Position numbers and translations under genes: made by a program
The notes under the pieces: model-generated
The model's database searches: none
What the model was told of the DNA's origin: nothing
Seen by the model: only the letters and a program-made list of their open reading frames with translations
NCBI GenBank assembly: GCA_012728855.1
Contig: JAAYEH010000024.1
Coordinates: 1-38,493, forward strand
DNA length: 38,493 nt
Reading direction: 5' to 3'
Source: Rhodopirellula sp.
Lineage (GTDB): Bacteria > Planctomycetota > Planctomycetia > Pirellulales > Thermoguttaceae
Part shown: piece by piece, positions 25,701 to 32,716 of the stretch
Position numbering within the stretch: the stretch's first letter is position 1
How the letters are laid out: every line of letters starts with the position of its first letter

Positions 25701-26131
25701 GCTTGGCAGGCATTCCCCCCTTGGCCGGATTTTGGGGCAAGCTGGCGATCTTCTCCAGTGCGCTGGGCGTGGGCGGTGAAGCCGGCGGGCTCCGCGGATG
25801 GTTTATCGCCTTGGCAGTGATCGGTGTGCTCAACGCCGCCGTGGCGGCCGCCTATTACCTGCGAATCGTCGGCGTGATGTTTTTCCGCCTGCCGTTGGCC
25901 ACCCCCGGAGTCAAACGCGGCGCGGGCGGCGCGGGGCTCGCCGCGGTGGTTTGCGGCCTGCTTGTTTTGCTCATCGGCCTCGGCCCGAATGCATGGATCC
26001 GAAAGGCCAACCAGGCTCGACCCGGGGGCCGGGGAGCTTTTTCCGTCGAAGAATCTTCCAAACCGTTTCGGCTGATTCGGCACGATCATAGACTCCCAAG
26101 CCCCTCGATCGCACCCGGATCAGACTGTTGA
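22781..26131 (+). CDS. nuoMN: NADH-quinone oxidoreductase NuoM-NuoN fusion
   Basis: One uninterrupted frame of 1116 residues carries two antiporter-like subunits of complex I. Residues 1-515 are NuoM: FYVFFEFTLIPLFFLIGIWG with the conserved glutamate, FAIKVPLFPLHTWLPLAHVQ and AQEDMKRLIAYSSVSHLGF. Residues about 594-1075 are NuoN: LFLGLELVSIPTYIL, ITAVPFHFYAPDVYQGTTHG and WQDNVRRLMAYSSIAHAGY. A linker of about 80 residues (516-593; ESLSVSAKQSPDSLQPIR within it) joins them, and about 35 polar residues follow at the C-terminus. NuoM and NuoN are neighbours in the membrane arm and both have 14 helices, so a fusion is compatible with topology. No stop or start-like ribosome site was seen in the linker. 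The two products are usually separate. Confidence 0.92.
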   Translation: MVSLQPNMLLATLVLPLAGVALAGGDRARVRQSALVTTTINFLLAAFLVLQYLPGTEAFALVDWAWLGGTDAPVDIRFSIALDGLSLWLFALTTLLMVVAVLVSWEAIREHASTYYRLLLLLETGMLGVFVARDIILFYVFFEFTLIPLFFLIGIWGSEQRRHAAVKFFLFTLAGSLLTFLGLLAIVLWDYQASPLGRMTFSIPQLTANLAGNPMPFGLQLAVFVALFAGFAIKVPLFPLHTWLPLAHVQAPTAGSVILAGVLLKIGTYGFLRFNLPMLPEATAWCMPWVLSLSVIGIIYGALVALAQEDMKRLIAYSSVSHLGFCMLGIFSLNRLGVQGGVLQMINHGLSTGGLFALVGMLYERYHTRQIRDYGGIARRLPILAFFMLVMTLASIGLPGLNGFAGEFLLLLGMFQRAWTEAPPEWAIGLRGIAVLAVTGVILGAWYMLSLVQRVFFGPLREPSPDDRHDHSPVRDLSFREVMALSPLVVFIVWIGVQPSFFLERMAPTLDRITAGSEEALKAQSGPGWGEPRGRESLSVSAKQSPDSLQPIRHEERLFAPVALASYTASPTAIAAIFSGTTLAALTAAPPPALNDLPLVIPEMILIAVAVLIYVTGAFFDTKKPWSWIALAAIAAAAVTLWAISGRGVVDGSLQLDALSYYIRWLTLGVAALLVLLTFRPLAAPGTPEYVGSLLLVIAGTMLISWAGNLILLFLGLELVSIPTYILLYLGRRDVLAREATAKYFFLSILASALLLYGLTFFYGATGSMDLAAGAELLGVGPLAGIALVLIFAGLGFRITAVPFHFYAPDVYQGTTHGNAGLLSIIPKIAGLVAIVRLTTVIIAVPDLAPYAWRVALALSIVTMTLGNFMALWQDNVRRLMAYSSIAHAGYLLIALAVFLAPGPTLPAAWDGVSALLLYLLVYAVATIGTFAALAALGHEDKQIDGVDELAGLAWTGGTVRPMMAWCMAAFMFSLAGIPPLAGFWGKLAIFSSALGVGGEAGGLRGWFIALAVIGVLNAAVAAAYYLRIVGVMFFRLPLATPGVKRGAGGAGLAAVVCGLLVLLIGLGPNAWIRKANQARPGGRGAFSVEESSKPFRLIRHDHRLPSPSIAPGSDC

Positions 26132-26141
26132 TTGAGTTTCC

Positions 26142-27530
26142 ATGGCCCGAACTCGAACCAGTGCGGCGGGACTTGCGCGGCTGCTGAATTCCGCCGCACG
26201 GCCGATCTACGTGCTCGACGACGACCAGAGAATCGTCTTCTGCAATGATGCCTGTCTGAACTGGGTCGGCCAGACTTCCAACGAGTTGTTGGGAATCCGC
26301 TGCGCCTACCACTCCAGCCCCGCGGTCGCCGGGCCGGAGGCAATTGCGGCCGGCCTCTGCCCGCCGCCGGCGGCTTTCGACGGCAACCAGGCCGCCGGGG
26401 CCGTGGCCGCCGTCGACGCCGACGGCGAGGTTCACCGTCGTACCGCGCGATTTGTCCGAGTGGAGGGCGCCGTTGGCGAGATGGTCGGTCTCGTGGTTCT
26501 CGTGGCGGCAACCGACCTCGCCGGGCAGGAAGCGGTGTTGGTCGACCGTGAGCAAGGTGAAAATGTCGAATTGCACGAGCGCGTCCGCAAATATCGCCAA
26601 CAGTTTGCCTCGCGCTACCGCATTGACTGTATGGTGGGCGAAAGCCCCGCCATGCGCCGAGCGCGCGCCCAGATCGAGCTTGCCTCCAACAGCCGGGCGA
26701 GCGTGCTCATCACGGGGCCGGCAGGAAGCGGGCGGCAGCTTGCGGCCGAGGCAATCCACTACGCCAGTCCCACTGAGCCGCGGGGAACATTGATCCCGCT
26801 GGCCTGTTCGATACTCGGCGCCGAGTTGATCCAATCGGCTCTGGCCGCCGTGGCCGATCGACGGACGATCAAGGACAATGTGGCCGGCAGCACGCTCCTG
26901 TTGACTGACATCGATCGGGTTCCGCGCGAAGTTCAGGCGGAAGCGGCGAGGGTGCTCACTAGCCGTTCATTTCCGTTGCGGCTGATCGGAACCGCGAGCC
27001 AGTCGCTGTGGGAACTGGCCGGCCGGGGCGACTACCTGCCCGAGTTGGCCGCGACCTTGAGTACTCTGGTGATCGAGTTGCCTTCGCTCGCCGAGCGGCG
27101 CGAGGACATACCGCTTCTGGCACAGGTATTCCTCGAGGAAGTCAACGCCCGCGGCCGCCGCCAACTCGCCGGATTTACCTCCGAGGCGCTCGACGCGTTG
27201 GACGCTTATCGGTGGCCGGGCAATGTCGACGAGTTGGTACTCTTGGTTTCCGAGTCCCATGCCAAGGCCCGCGGGGTGGAAGTCACCGTGGCGGACCTGC
27301 CCGACCGTATCCACCTGGCGGCCGACGCCGCCGCGCAACCTCGCCCGCCGGAGCAACGCATCATCCTCGACGAGTTTCTCGGCCGCGTGGAGCGGGAGCT
27401 GATCGGCCGCGCACTGGCGCGGGCCAAAGGCAACAAAACTAAGGCCGCCAAGCTCCTGGGGATGACCAGGCCGCGGCTCTATCGCCGACTGGTCCAACTC
27501 GGCTTGGAAGAGCCGGATTCGTCACCCTGA
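26142..27530 (+). CDS. Degenerate NtrC-like regulator, no sigma-54 loop
   Basis: 462 residues. A PAS-like domain (about 15-125; RPIYVLDDDQRIVFCNDACL) is followed by an AAA+ domain (about 165-390) and a Fis-type helix-turn-helix (about 429-455; KGNKTKAAKLLGMTRPRLYR). The AAA+ domain is degenerate: the Walker A is GPAGSGRQ with arginine for lysine at 198; the segment that should hold GAFTGA, between PLACSILGAEL and GSTLLLTDIDR, is missing; Walker B is LLLTDID instead of LFLDE; and the sensor II motif WPGNVREL is WPGNVDEL. It should bind DNA but not remodel sigma-54 polymerase, and probably not hydrolyse ATP well. It starts 10 nt after nuoMN and so may be cotranscribed with complex I. A role in sensing redox or energy state is an inference from the PAS domain and location. 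Confidence 0.85.
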   Translation: MARTRTSAAGLARLLNSAARPIYVLDDDQRIVFCNDACLNWVGQTSNELLGIRCAYHSSPAVAGPEAIAAGLCPPPAAFDGNQAAGAVAAVDADGEVHRRTARFVRVEGAVGEMVGLVVLVAATDLAGQEAVLVDREQGENVELHERVRKYRQQFASRYRIDCMVGESPAMRRARAQIELASNSRASVLITGPAGSGRQLAAEAIHYASPTEPRGTLIPLACSILGAELIQSALAAVADRRTIKDNVAGSTLLLTDIDRVPREVQAEAARVLTSRSFPLRLIGTASQSLWELAGRGDYLPELAATLSTLVIELPSLAERREDIPLLAQVFLEEVNARGRRQLAGFTSEALDALDAYRWPGNVDELVLLVSESHAKARGVEVTVADLPDRIHLAADAAAQPRPPEQRIILDEFLGRVERELIGRALARAKGNKTKAAKLLGMTRPRLYRRLVQLGLEEPDSSP

Positions 27531-27545
27531 TTGAGAAACCCGGCG

Positions 27546-28076
27546 ATGTCAACCAGCCCTGCCCCGTGCTCCGACCCCCAGCCCCGGCCTAAGGCGATTT
27601 CCGCGTCGCGGTTGATCGTCTGCGAGCGGAAAGGTACTTGGGCGGTGGCCCTGCGTCGGCATCCGGCGCTGGGCGAACTGCGTGTTTATGAAACTCGCAC
27701 CCTTGCCGACGCTTGGCAGATGCTGGCGAGCCATCCATCCAGCTTCCTCGTCGTCGAAATGACGCACGCGAATATCGACGGCCTCCTGGAACTCCTCAAG
27801 CGGGTAAAGCGGCAGTATCCTCGCGTTCGCACTGCGGTGGTCACCGAACCGCCGCTGGCGGACTACCAGTGGCTGCTCCGTGAGGCAGGCGCCGTCCACT
27901 TTGTCTTTTCCCGCCGCGCCACAGGCCCACTGGCTCTCATTGCCCATCGGCACCTAACCCAAGCGCCCGAGCCGCGTCGGAGCATCACCGAGCGGATCTG
28001 GGCGGGCTTACCGTGGACGCAGCAATTCGGGGCGCTCATCATTCTGCCCTCATTGTTCTGCCATCTGTTTGTCTAA
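27546..28076 (+). CDS. Degenerate receiver-like protein
   Basis: 176 residues, no certain family. The middle (22-138) follows the pattern of a response-regulator receiver: a first strand RLIVCER, then SFLVVEMTHANIDGLLELLKRV, RTAVVTEPPLADYQWLLREAGAVHFVFSRR. The phosphorylated aspartate position is occupied by E71 or M72, threonine remains near T100, and the conserved lysine of strand 5 is replaced by SRR. It ends with a basic segment (RRSITERIWAGLPW) and a hydrophobic tail. It directly follows the degenerate NtrC-like gene and may be its partner as an unphosphorylated signalling domain. ATG at 27546 is chosen over TTG at 27531. Its 3' end overlaps a decayed gene on the other strand. Confidence 0.6.
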   Translation: MSTSPAPCSDPQPRPKAISASRLIVCERKGTWAVALRRHPALGELRVYETRTLADAWQMLASHPSSFLVVEMTHANIDGLLELLKRVKRQYPRVRTAVVTEPPLADYQWLLREAGAVHFVFSRRATGPLALIAHRHLTQAPEPRRSITERIWAGLPWTQQFGALIILPSLFCHLFV

Positions 28077-28422
28077 CGTACAGAACTCAATATCATGCCG
28101 ATCCATATTGATCCATTGAATGCAAGCCAACTCTGTATGCCCAAGAAACCTCTGCAGACGATCCCTCATCTGCCAACAACAAGTCCATGAAGTACGGCTT
28201 CCGGAAATCGTCGTGAGCGACCGTGATCTGCACCTCGCGGCGAGATGGGATAATGCCCGCCGCTTCGCAGCGACGGCGGATCGTGCGCTGGTAGACGCCT
28301 TCCTCCATCAGGCGGCCGAAGTCATTGTGAACGCTGAAGATGATTCCCATCACGCGATGTGCCAGGGGGTGGAATTCGTCTTGCGAGAAGACACGGATGT
28401 TGGAGTCGACGTGGATGGACAT
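28050..28422 (-). pseudogene. Decayed GxxExxY-family protein
   Basis: The intact N-terminal half has VMGIIFSVHNDFGRLMEEGVYQRTI, the usual region of the GxxExxY family (PD-(D/E)XK-like fold, function uncertain), then EVQITVAHDDF and FMDLLLADEG. After the expected DLL strand the ELK part of the motif is absent and the frame continues into unrelated sequence, stopping at 28093. A different frame reads WINMDRHDIEFCTLDKQ and ends at 28050, which looks like a normal C-terminus of long GxxExxY proteins. A deletion plus frameshift near 28150-28190 explains this. The frame that ends at 28050 overlaps the 3' end of the receiver-like gene by 27 nt on the opposite strand. Confidence 0.5.
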
Positions 28423-28673
28423 GGGATCGGCCTTGGCAGAATCATGGGGGCAGAATGATGGAGGCGAGGGTTTTCGTCAACAGCGAAGTGTGGTATCTTT
28501 CGTGTGGCGGAATTGTCCTAGCTCCTAATGCTTATCCTTTTGCTATTCCAGAATCCGCGATTTCACGGGTTTTTGACGCTTTTCACGGCAATGCTGCGAG
28601 TTCTCAGCCTGGGATGCGTAGAATTCCAGGGAGGCTCTCGCAATCGAGAAGTCCGCAGGAGGGAGAATACGCA

Positions 28674-30242
28674 ATGGATGAAACTCCGAGCGTGAATATC
28701 AACGGAGTCGCTGTCGATGCGGTGATTCTTGATCTGGACGGCGTGATCACACGGACCGCTCGAGTCCACTCCGCCGCCTGGAAGCAGATGTTCGACGAGT
28801 TTCTTCGCAAGCGCGCCGCAGCGGCGGGCGAGGAGTTTCAACCGTTTGATATCGCCGTGGACTACACGACGTATGTCGACGGGATGCCTCGCTACGATGG
28901 CGTTCGCACCTTTCTTGCTTCGCGAGGAATCGAGTTGCCCTGGGGCTCTCCCGGCGATCTGCCGGACGCGGAGACCGTCTGCGGACTGGGCAATCGCAAG
29001 AATGTCCTCTTTCATGAGTTGATCGAGGAGGTGGGCGTAGAGGTCTACGAAGACGCGGTCGAGAGAATCGAGGATTGGCGGCGGCGAGGATTGGCTACCG
29101 CGGTAGTCTCGTCGAGCAAGAACTGCGAGCAAATCCTCCGCATCGCCGGCCTCGCGCACCTGTTCGACACGCAAGTCGACGGCGTGGAAGCGGCCCGGAC
29201 GAAGCTGCCGGGCAAGCCGGCCCCCGATACGTTCCTGAAGGCCGCCGAGCGACTCAACGTCGAGGCGCGGCGCGCCGTGGTGATCGAGGATGCCGTCGCC
29301 GGCGTTCAGGCGGGCAGGGCGGGAAGTTTTGGGCTGGTGGTCGGCGTCGCCCGCCGAGGTCCGACCGACGCCCTCGCCGAAAACGGCGCCGACGTCGTCG
29401 TCCGCAATCTGGGCGAACTTACCACGGAAGGAACTGTCGGCCTCGTGCCGCCGCCTTCGGCGGTGGAATATCGCGACGAAATCGCCGGCCGACTGGCGGA
29501 CCGCCGCCCGGCCATCTTTCTCGACTACGACGGCACGCTGACGCCGATTGTGCCCGACCCGGCCGCCGCCACACTCGCCCCCGAAGTTCGCCAGTTGATC
29601 GACGCCCTTTCCAAGCTCTGCCGCTTGGCGATTGTCAGCGGTCGCGACTTGCAGGACGTCAAACGGCTGGTCGGATTGGACGATCTGGTCTACGCCGGAA
29701 GCCACGGCTTTGAGATCGTCGGGCCCGGAGGGCTCCACATGGAGCACGAAGAAGGCAGGCGGCGTCTGCCCGGCCTCGATACGGCCGAAAAAGAGTTGCG
29801 GCAGCGGCTTGCCGCGGTGCCGCGATCGGCGGTGGAGCGGAAGCGATTCGCCGTGGCGATCCACTATCGCAACGTCGACGAGGCTCGCGTCGCGGAAGTG
29901 GAAAGGGCGGTCGATGAAGTCCATGGCCGCCATCCATCGCTGCGCAAACGCGGCGGCAAGAAGATCTTCGAACTTCAGCCCAACATCGAGTGGCACAAGG
30001 GCAAGGCAGTGCTCTGGTTGCTCGATGCCCTCGGCCTGGACAAGCCCGACGTATTGCCGTTCTACCTCGGCGACGACGTGACCGATGAAGACGCCTTCCG
30101 GGCGCTGGCCGATCGTGGCATCGGCATCCTGGTCGGAAAGCCGACCGTGCCGACCGCGGCCTCCTATTGGCTCAGCGATACGGCCGACGTCAAGCCGTTT
30201 CTCGAAGGCATGATCGACCTGTTGAGCAAGAACGCGCCATGA
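28674..30242 (+). CDS. HAD phosphatase/trehalose-6-phosphatase fusion
   Basis: 522 residues in two HAD domains. The N-terminal part (about 13-255) is a beta-phosphoglucomutase-like HAD-IA protein: VILDLDGVITRTA with D20 and D22, VVSSSKNC, GKPAPDTFLKAAE and VVIEDAVAGVQAG. The C-terminal part (about 275-520) is an OtsB-type trehalose-6-phosphate phosphatase: IFLDYDGTLTPI with D284 and D286, IVSGRDLQDVKRL, YAGSHGFEI and YLGDDVTDEDAFRAL. The start ATG at 28674 has AGGAGGG 10 nt upstream; a longer frame from 28359 is rejected. It overlaps the GH65 gene by 4 nt (ATGA). The set HAD, OtsB, GH65 is the domain order of mycobacterial OtsB1. Likely role: dephosphorylation of trehalose-6-phosphate and conversion of beta-glucose-1-phosphate. 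Confidence 0.9.
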   Translation: MDETPSVNINGVAVDAVILDLDGVITRTARVHSAAWKQMFDEFLRKRAAAAGEEFQPFDIAVDYTTYVDGMPRYDGVRTFLASRGIELPWGSPGDLPDAETVCGLGNRKNVLFHELIEEVGVEVYEDAVERIEDWRRRGLATAVVSSSKNCEQILRIAGLAHLFDTQVDGVEAARTKLPGKPAPDTFLKAAERLNVEARRAVVIEDAVAGVQAGRAGSFGLVVGVARRGPTDALAENGADVVVRNLGELTTEGTVGLVPPPSAVEYRDEIAGRLADRRPAIFLDYDGTLTPIVPDPAAATLAPEVRQLIDALSKLCRLAIVSGRDLQDVKRLVGLDDLVYAGSHGFEIVGPGGLHMEHEEGRRRLPGLDTAEKELRQRLAAVPRSAVERKRFAVAIHYRNVDEARVAEVERAVDEVHGRHPSLRKRGGKKIFELQPNIEWHKGKAVLWLLDALGLDKPDVLPFYLGDDVTDEDAFRALADRGIGILVGKPTVPTAASYWLSDTADVKPFLEGMIDLLSKNAP

Positions 30243-32653
30243 GCACCAGAGAGACAACCGACTGGACGCTGATCTACGGCGAGTGGGATCCGGACCATCA
30301 GCCGCTGCGCGAAGCGTTGTGTACGCTGGGCAACGGCAACTTCGCCGCGCGAGGCGCGGCCGAAGAAGCTCATGCGGGCGGTCCGCACTATCCGGGCTGT
30401 TATCTCGCCGGAGGGTACAATCGGTTGGAGTCCGAGGTCGCCGGGCGGACCATCGAAAACGAAGATCTTGTCAACTGGCCCAACTGGCTCGTGCTCAAGT
30501 TCCGCATCGACGGCGGCGAGTGGTTCGACATCGATCGGGTCGAAGTGATCGATTTCCACCAGGAGTTGGACGTCCGGCGCGGGCTGCTGGAGCGGACCGT
30601 CCGCTTTCGCGACGAGGAGCAAAAAGTCTCCGTTCTCCGGAGCCGGCGCATCGTCGATATGGCCTATCCGCATCGGGCTGCCATCCACTGGACGCTGACT
30701 GCGGAGAACTGGTCCGGCTCCGTCGCGGTTCACTCCGCCTTGGACGGCACGGTGACCAACGGCGGAGTGGCGCGCTACCGGCAACTTGCCAGTCAGCACC
30801 TCCGCCCCGAGGATGCCGGTGAATTCGACGAGGAAGGGATCTACCTGGTCGTGGAGACGACACAATCGCGGATCCGCATGGCCCAGGCCGCTCGCACTCA
30901 GGTGTTCTTAGGAGAAGCGCCTGCCCGGCAGCGGCGGCGACTCGTCAAGCGGGCCGGCTATGTCGCTCACGAGATCGAGTGCGATATTCGGCAAGGCGAG
31001 TCGTTGCGGGTGGAAAAGGTTGTCGGGCTCTATGTGTCGGGCGATCGGGCGATGAGTGAGCCGCTCTTGGATGCGAAGAAGACGGTCGAGCGTTCTCCCT
31101 GTTTTCGCGACCTGCTAATCGAACATGTCCGCCAATGGTCTCAGTTGTGGGAACGCTGCGATATCGATCTCGGCGCCGACCATCGCGCCCAGTTCATCTT
31201 GCGTTTGCACATCTTCCACCTCCTGCAAACGACCTCGATGAACACGATCGATCTCGACGTGGGGGTGCCGGCTCGCGGCTGGCACGGAGAGGCCTATCGC
31301 GGACACATCTTCTGGGACGAACTGTTCATCTTTCCTTTCCTCAATCTGCGGATCCCGGAACTGACGCGATCGCTGTTGATGTATCGCTACCGGCGCCTGC
31401 CCGAAGCGCGGCACGCGGCGGCGGAGGTCGGCTACCGCGGCGCGATGTTCCCCTGGCAGAGCGGCAGCAATGGACGGGAAGAGAGCCAGGTGCTCCATTT
31501 GAACCCCAAGTCGGGCCGCTGGGTTCCCGACAACACCTACCGGCAGCGACACGTCAACGCCGCCATCGCCCGCAATGTCTGGCAGTATTACCAAGCCACC
31601 GGCGACATGGAGTTTCTCTCCTTCTTCGGCGCGGAGATGATCGTCGAGATCGCCAGGTTCTGGGCCAGTTTCGCCGTCTACAATCCCGACCGCGACCGCT
31701 ACGAATTACACGACGTCGTGGGGCCCGACGAGTTCCACACCAAGTACCCCGGTCGCGACGACCTCGGCCTGAAGAACAATGCCTACACCAACGTGCTCGC
31801 CGTGTGGGTGATCCAATGCGCGTCGCTGGCTCTCGACCGGCTGGCCGACGACCGGCGGAAAGAGCTGTTGGAGGAACTCCACATCGACGAGGAAGAGATC
31901 CAGTGGTGGGACGAAGTCAGCCGCAAGATGTTTATCCCCTTCCACGATAACGGCATCATCAGCCAATTTGAAGGCTATGGCGAACTGGAGGAGTTCGACT
32001 GGGAGGGGTATCGCCAGAAGTACGGCGACATCCAGCGGCTCGACCGTATCCTGGAGGCCGAGGGAGACGACGTCAACCGCTACAAGGCCGGCAAGCAGGC
32101 CGATGTGCTGATGCTCTTTTATCTCTTCTCCGCCGATGAGTTGCAGCAGGTGTTCGAGCACATGGGCTACGAATTCGATCCGGACTTCATCCCCAGAAAC
32201 GTCCAGTACTATCTCCAACGCACCTCGCACGGCTCGACGCTCAGCCGCATCGTCCATTCCTGGGTGCTCGCCCGCTCGCATCGCGAACGGGCCTGGGGAC
32301 TGTTCAAACAAGCTCTCGAAAGCGACATTGCCGACATCCAAGGCGGGACCACGTCGGAGGGCATTCACCTCGGCGCGATGGCTGGCACGGTGGATCTCAT
32401 CCAACGTGGGCACACGGGCATCGAGATGCGCGACGACGTGTTGTGGATCAATCCCTGCCTGCCCGACGAACTTCCGCAACTCCGCCTGCGCGTCCGTTAT
32501 CGTTCGCACTGGCTGGGGCTGGCGGTGGACCAGGACAGGCTTACCGTCACCTTCGGCAGAAGCTGGCCCCGGCCGGCGAAGATCGGTTTCCGCGGCAAGG
32601 TCTACACCGCCGAACCGGGGGGCGAACTGCAATTCCGGCTCGACGGATACTGA
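30239..32653 (+). CDS. GH65 disaccharide phosphorylase (trehalose/maltose type)
   Basis: 804 residues with the family's three parts: an N-terminal beta-sandwich (about 1-290, with TLGNGNFAARGA), a linker helix region and an (alpha/alpha)6 barrel (about 320-700) and a C-terminal beta-domain. The general acid is E498 in DVVGPDEFH. RGWHGEAYRGHIFWDELFIFPF (within 342-363) and FPWQSGSNGREESQ are typical phosphorylase motifs, and KQADVLML is the phosphate-binding region. Family members split trehalose, kojibiose or maltose with phosphate to give beta-glucose-1-phosphate, which the HAD-IA domain of the upstream gene could isomerise. ATG at 30239 overlaps the upstream stop. Substrate most likely trehalose or a trehalose derivative, by context. 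Confidence 0.9.
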   Translation: MSTRETTDWTLIYGEWDPDHQPLREALCTLGNGNFAARGAAEEAHAGGPHYPGCYLAGGYNRLESEVAGRTIENEDLVNWPNWLVLKFRIDGGEWFDIDRVEVIDFHQELDVRRGLLERTVRFRDEEQKVSVLRSRRIVDMAYPHRAAIHWTLTAENWSGSVAVHSALDGTVTNGGVARYRQLASQHLRPEDAGEFDEEGIYLVVETTQSRIRMAQAARTQVFLGEAPARQRRRLVKRAGYVAHEIECDIRQGESLRVEKVVGLYVSGDRAMSEPLLDAKKTVERSPCFRDLLIEHVRQWSQLWERCDIDLGADHRAQFILRLHIFHLLQTTSMNTIDLDVGVPARGWHGEAYRGHIFWDELFIFPFLNLRIPELTRSLLMYRYRRLPEARHAAAEVGYRGAMFPWQSGSNGREESQVLHLNPKSGRWVPDNTYRQRHVNAAIARNVWQYYQATGDMEFLSFFGAEMIVEIARFWASFAVYNPDRDRYELHDVVGPDEFHTKYPGRDDLGLKNNAYTNVLAVWVIQCASLALDRLADDRRKELLEELHIDEEEIQWWDEVSRKMFIPFHDNGIISQFEGYGELEEFDWEGYRQKYGDIQRLDRILEAEGDDVNRYKAGKQADVLMLFYLFSADELQQVFEHMGYEFDPDFIPRNVQYYLQRTSHGSTLSRIVHSWVLARSHRERAWGLFKQALESDIADIQGGTTSEGIHLGAMAGTVDLIQRGHTGIEMRDDVLWINPCLPDELPQLRLRVRYRSHWLGLAVDQDRLTVTFGRSWPRPAKIGFRGKVYTAEPGGELQFRLDGY

Positions 32654-32685
32654 GGAGTCGAGAGTCGAGTGACAAGAGTCAAGAG
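32651..32685 (+). repeat. Heptamer array at the GH65 stop codon
   Basis: Units TGAGGAG, TCGAGAG, TCGAGTG, ACAAGAG and TCAAGAG follow each other in 7-nt register. The first unit starts with the GH65 stop codon TGA (32651-32653). It is followed by CCAAACC, and the AGCCAAAC core reappears at 37327-37334. It lies in the 63-nt gap between the convergent GH65 and SYLF genes. Confidence 0.65.
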
Positions 32686-32716
32686 CCAAACCATTCGGCA
32701 GGCCGAGGGAGTTGCC

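Noticed and set aside
28359..28673. Upstream extension of the HAD/trehalose phosphatase frame
   Set aside because: The extension is not family-like, and a strong AGGAGGG ribosome site precedes the ATG at 28674.
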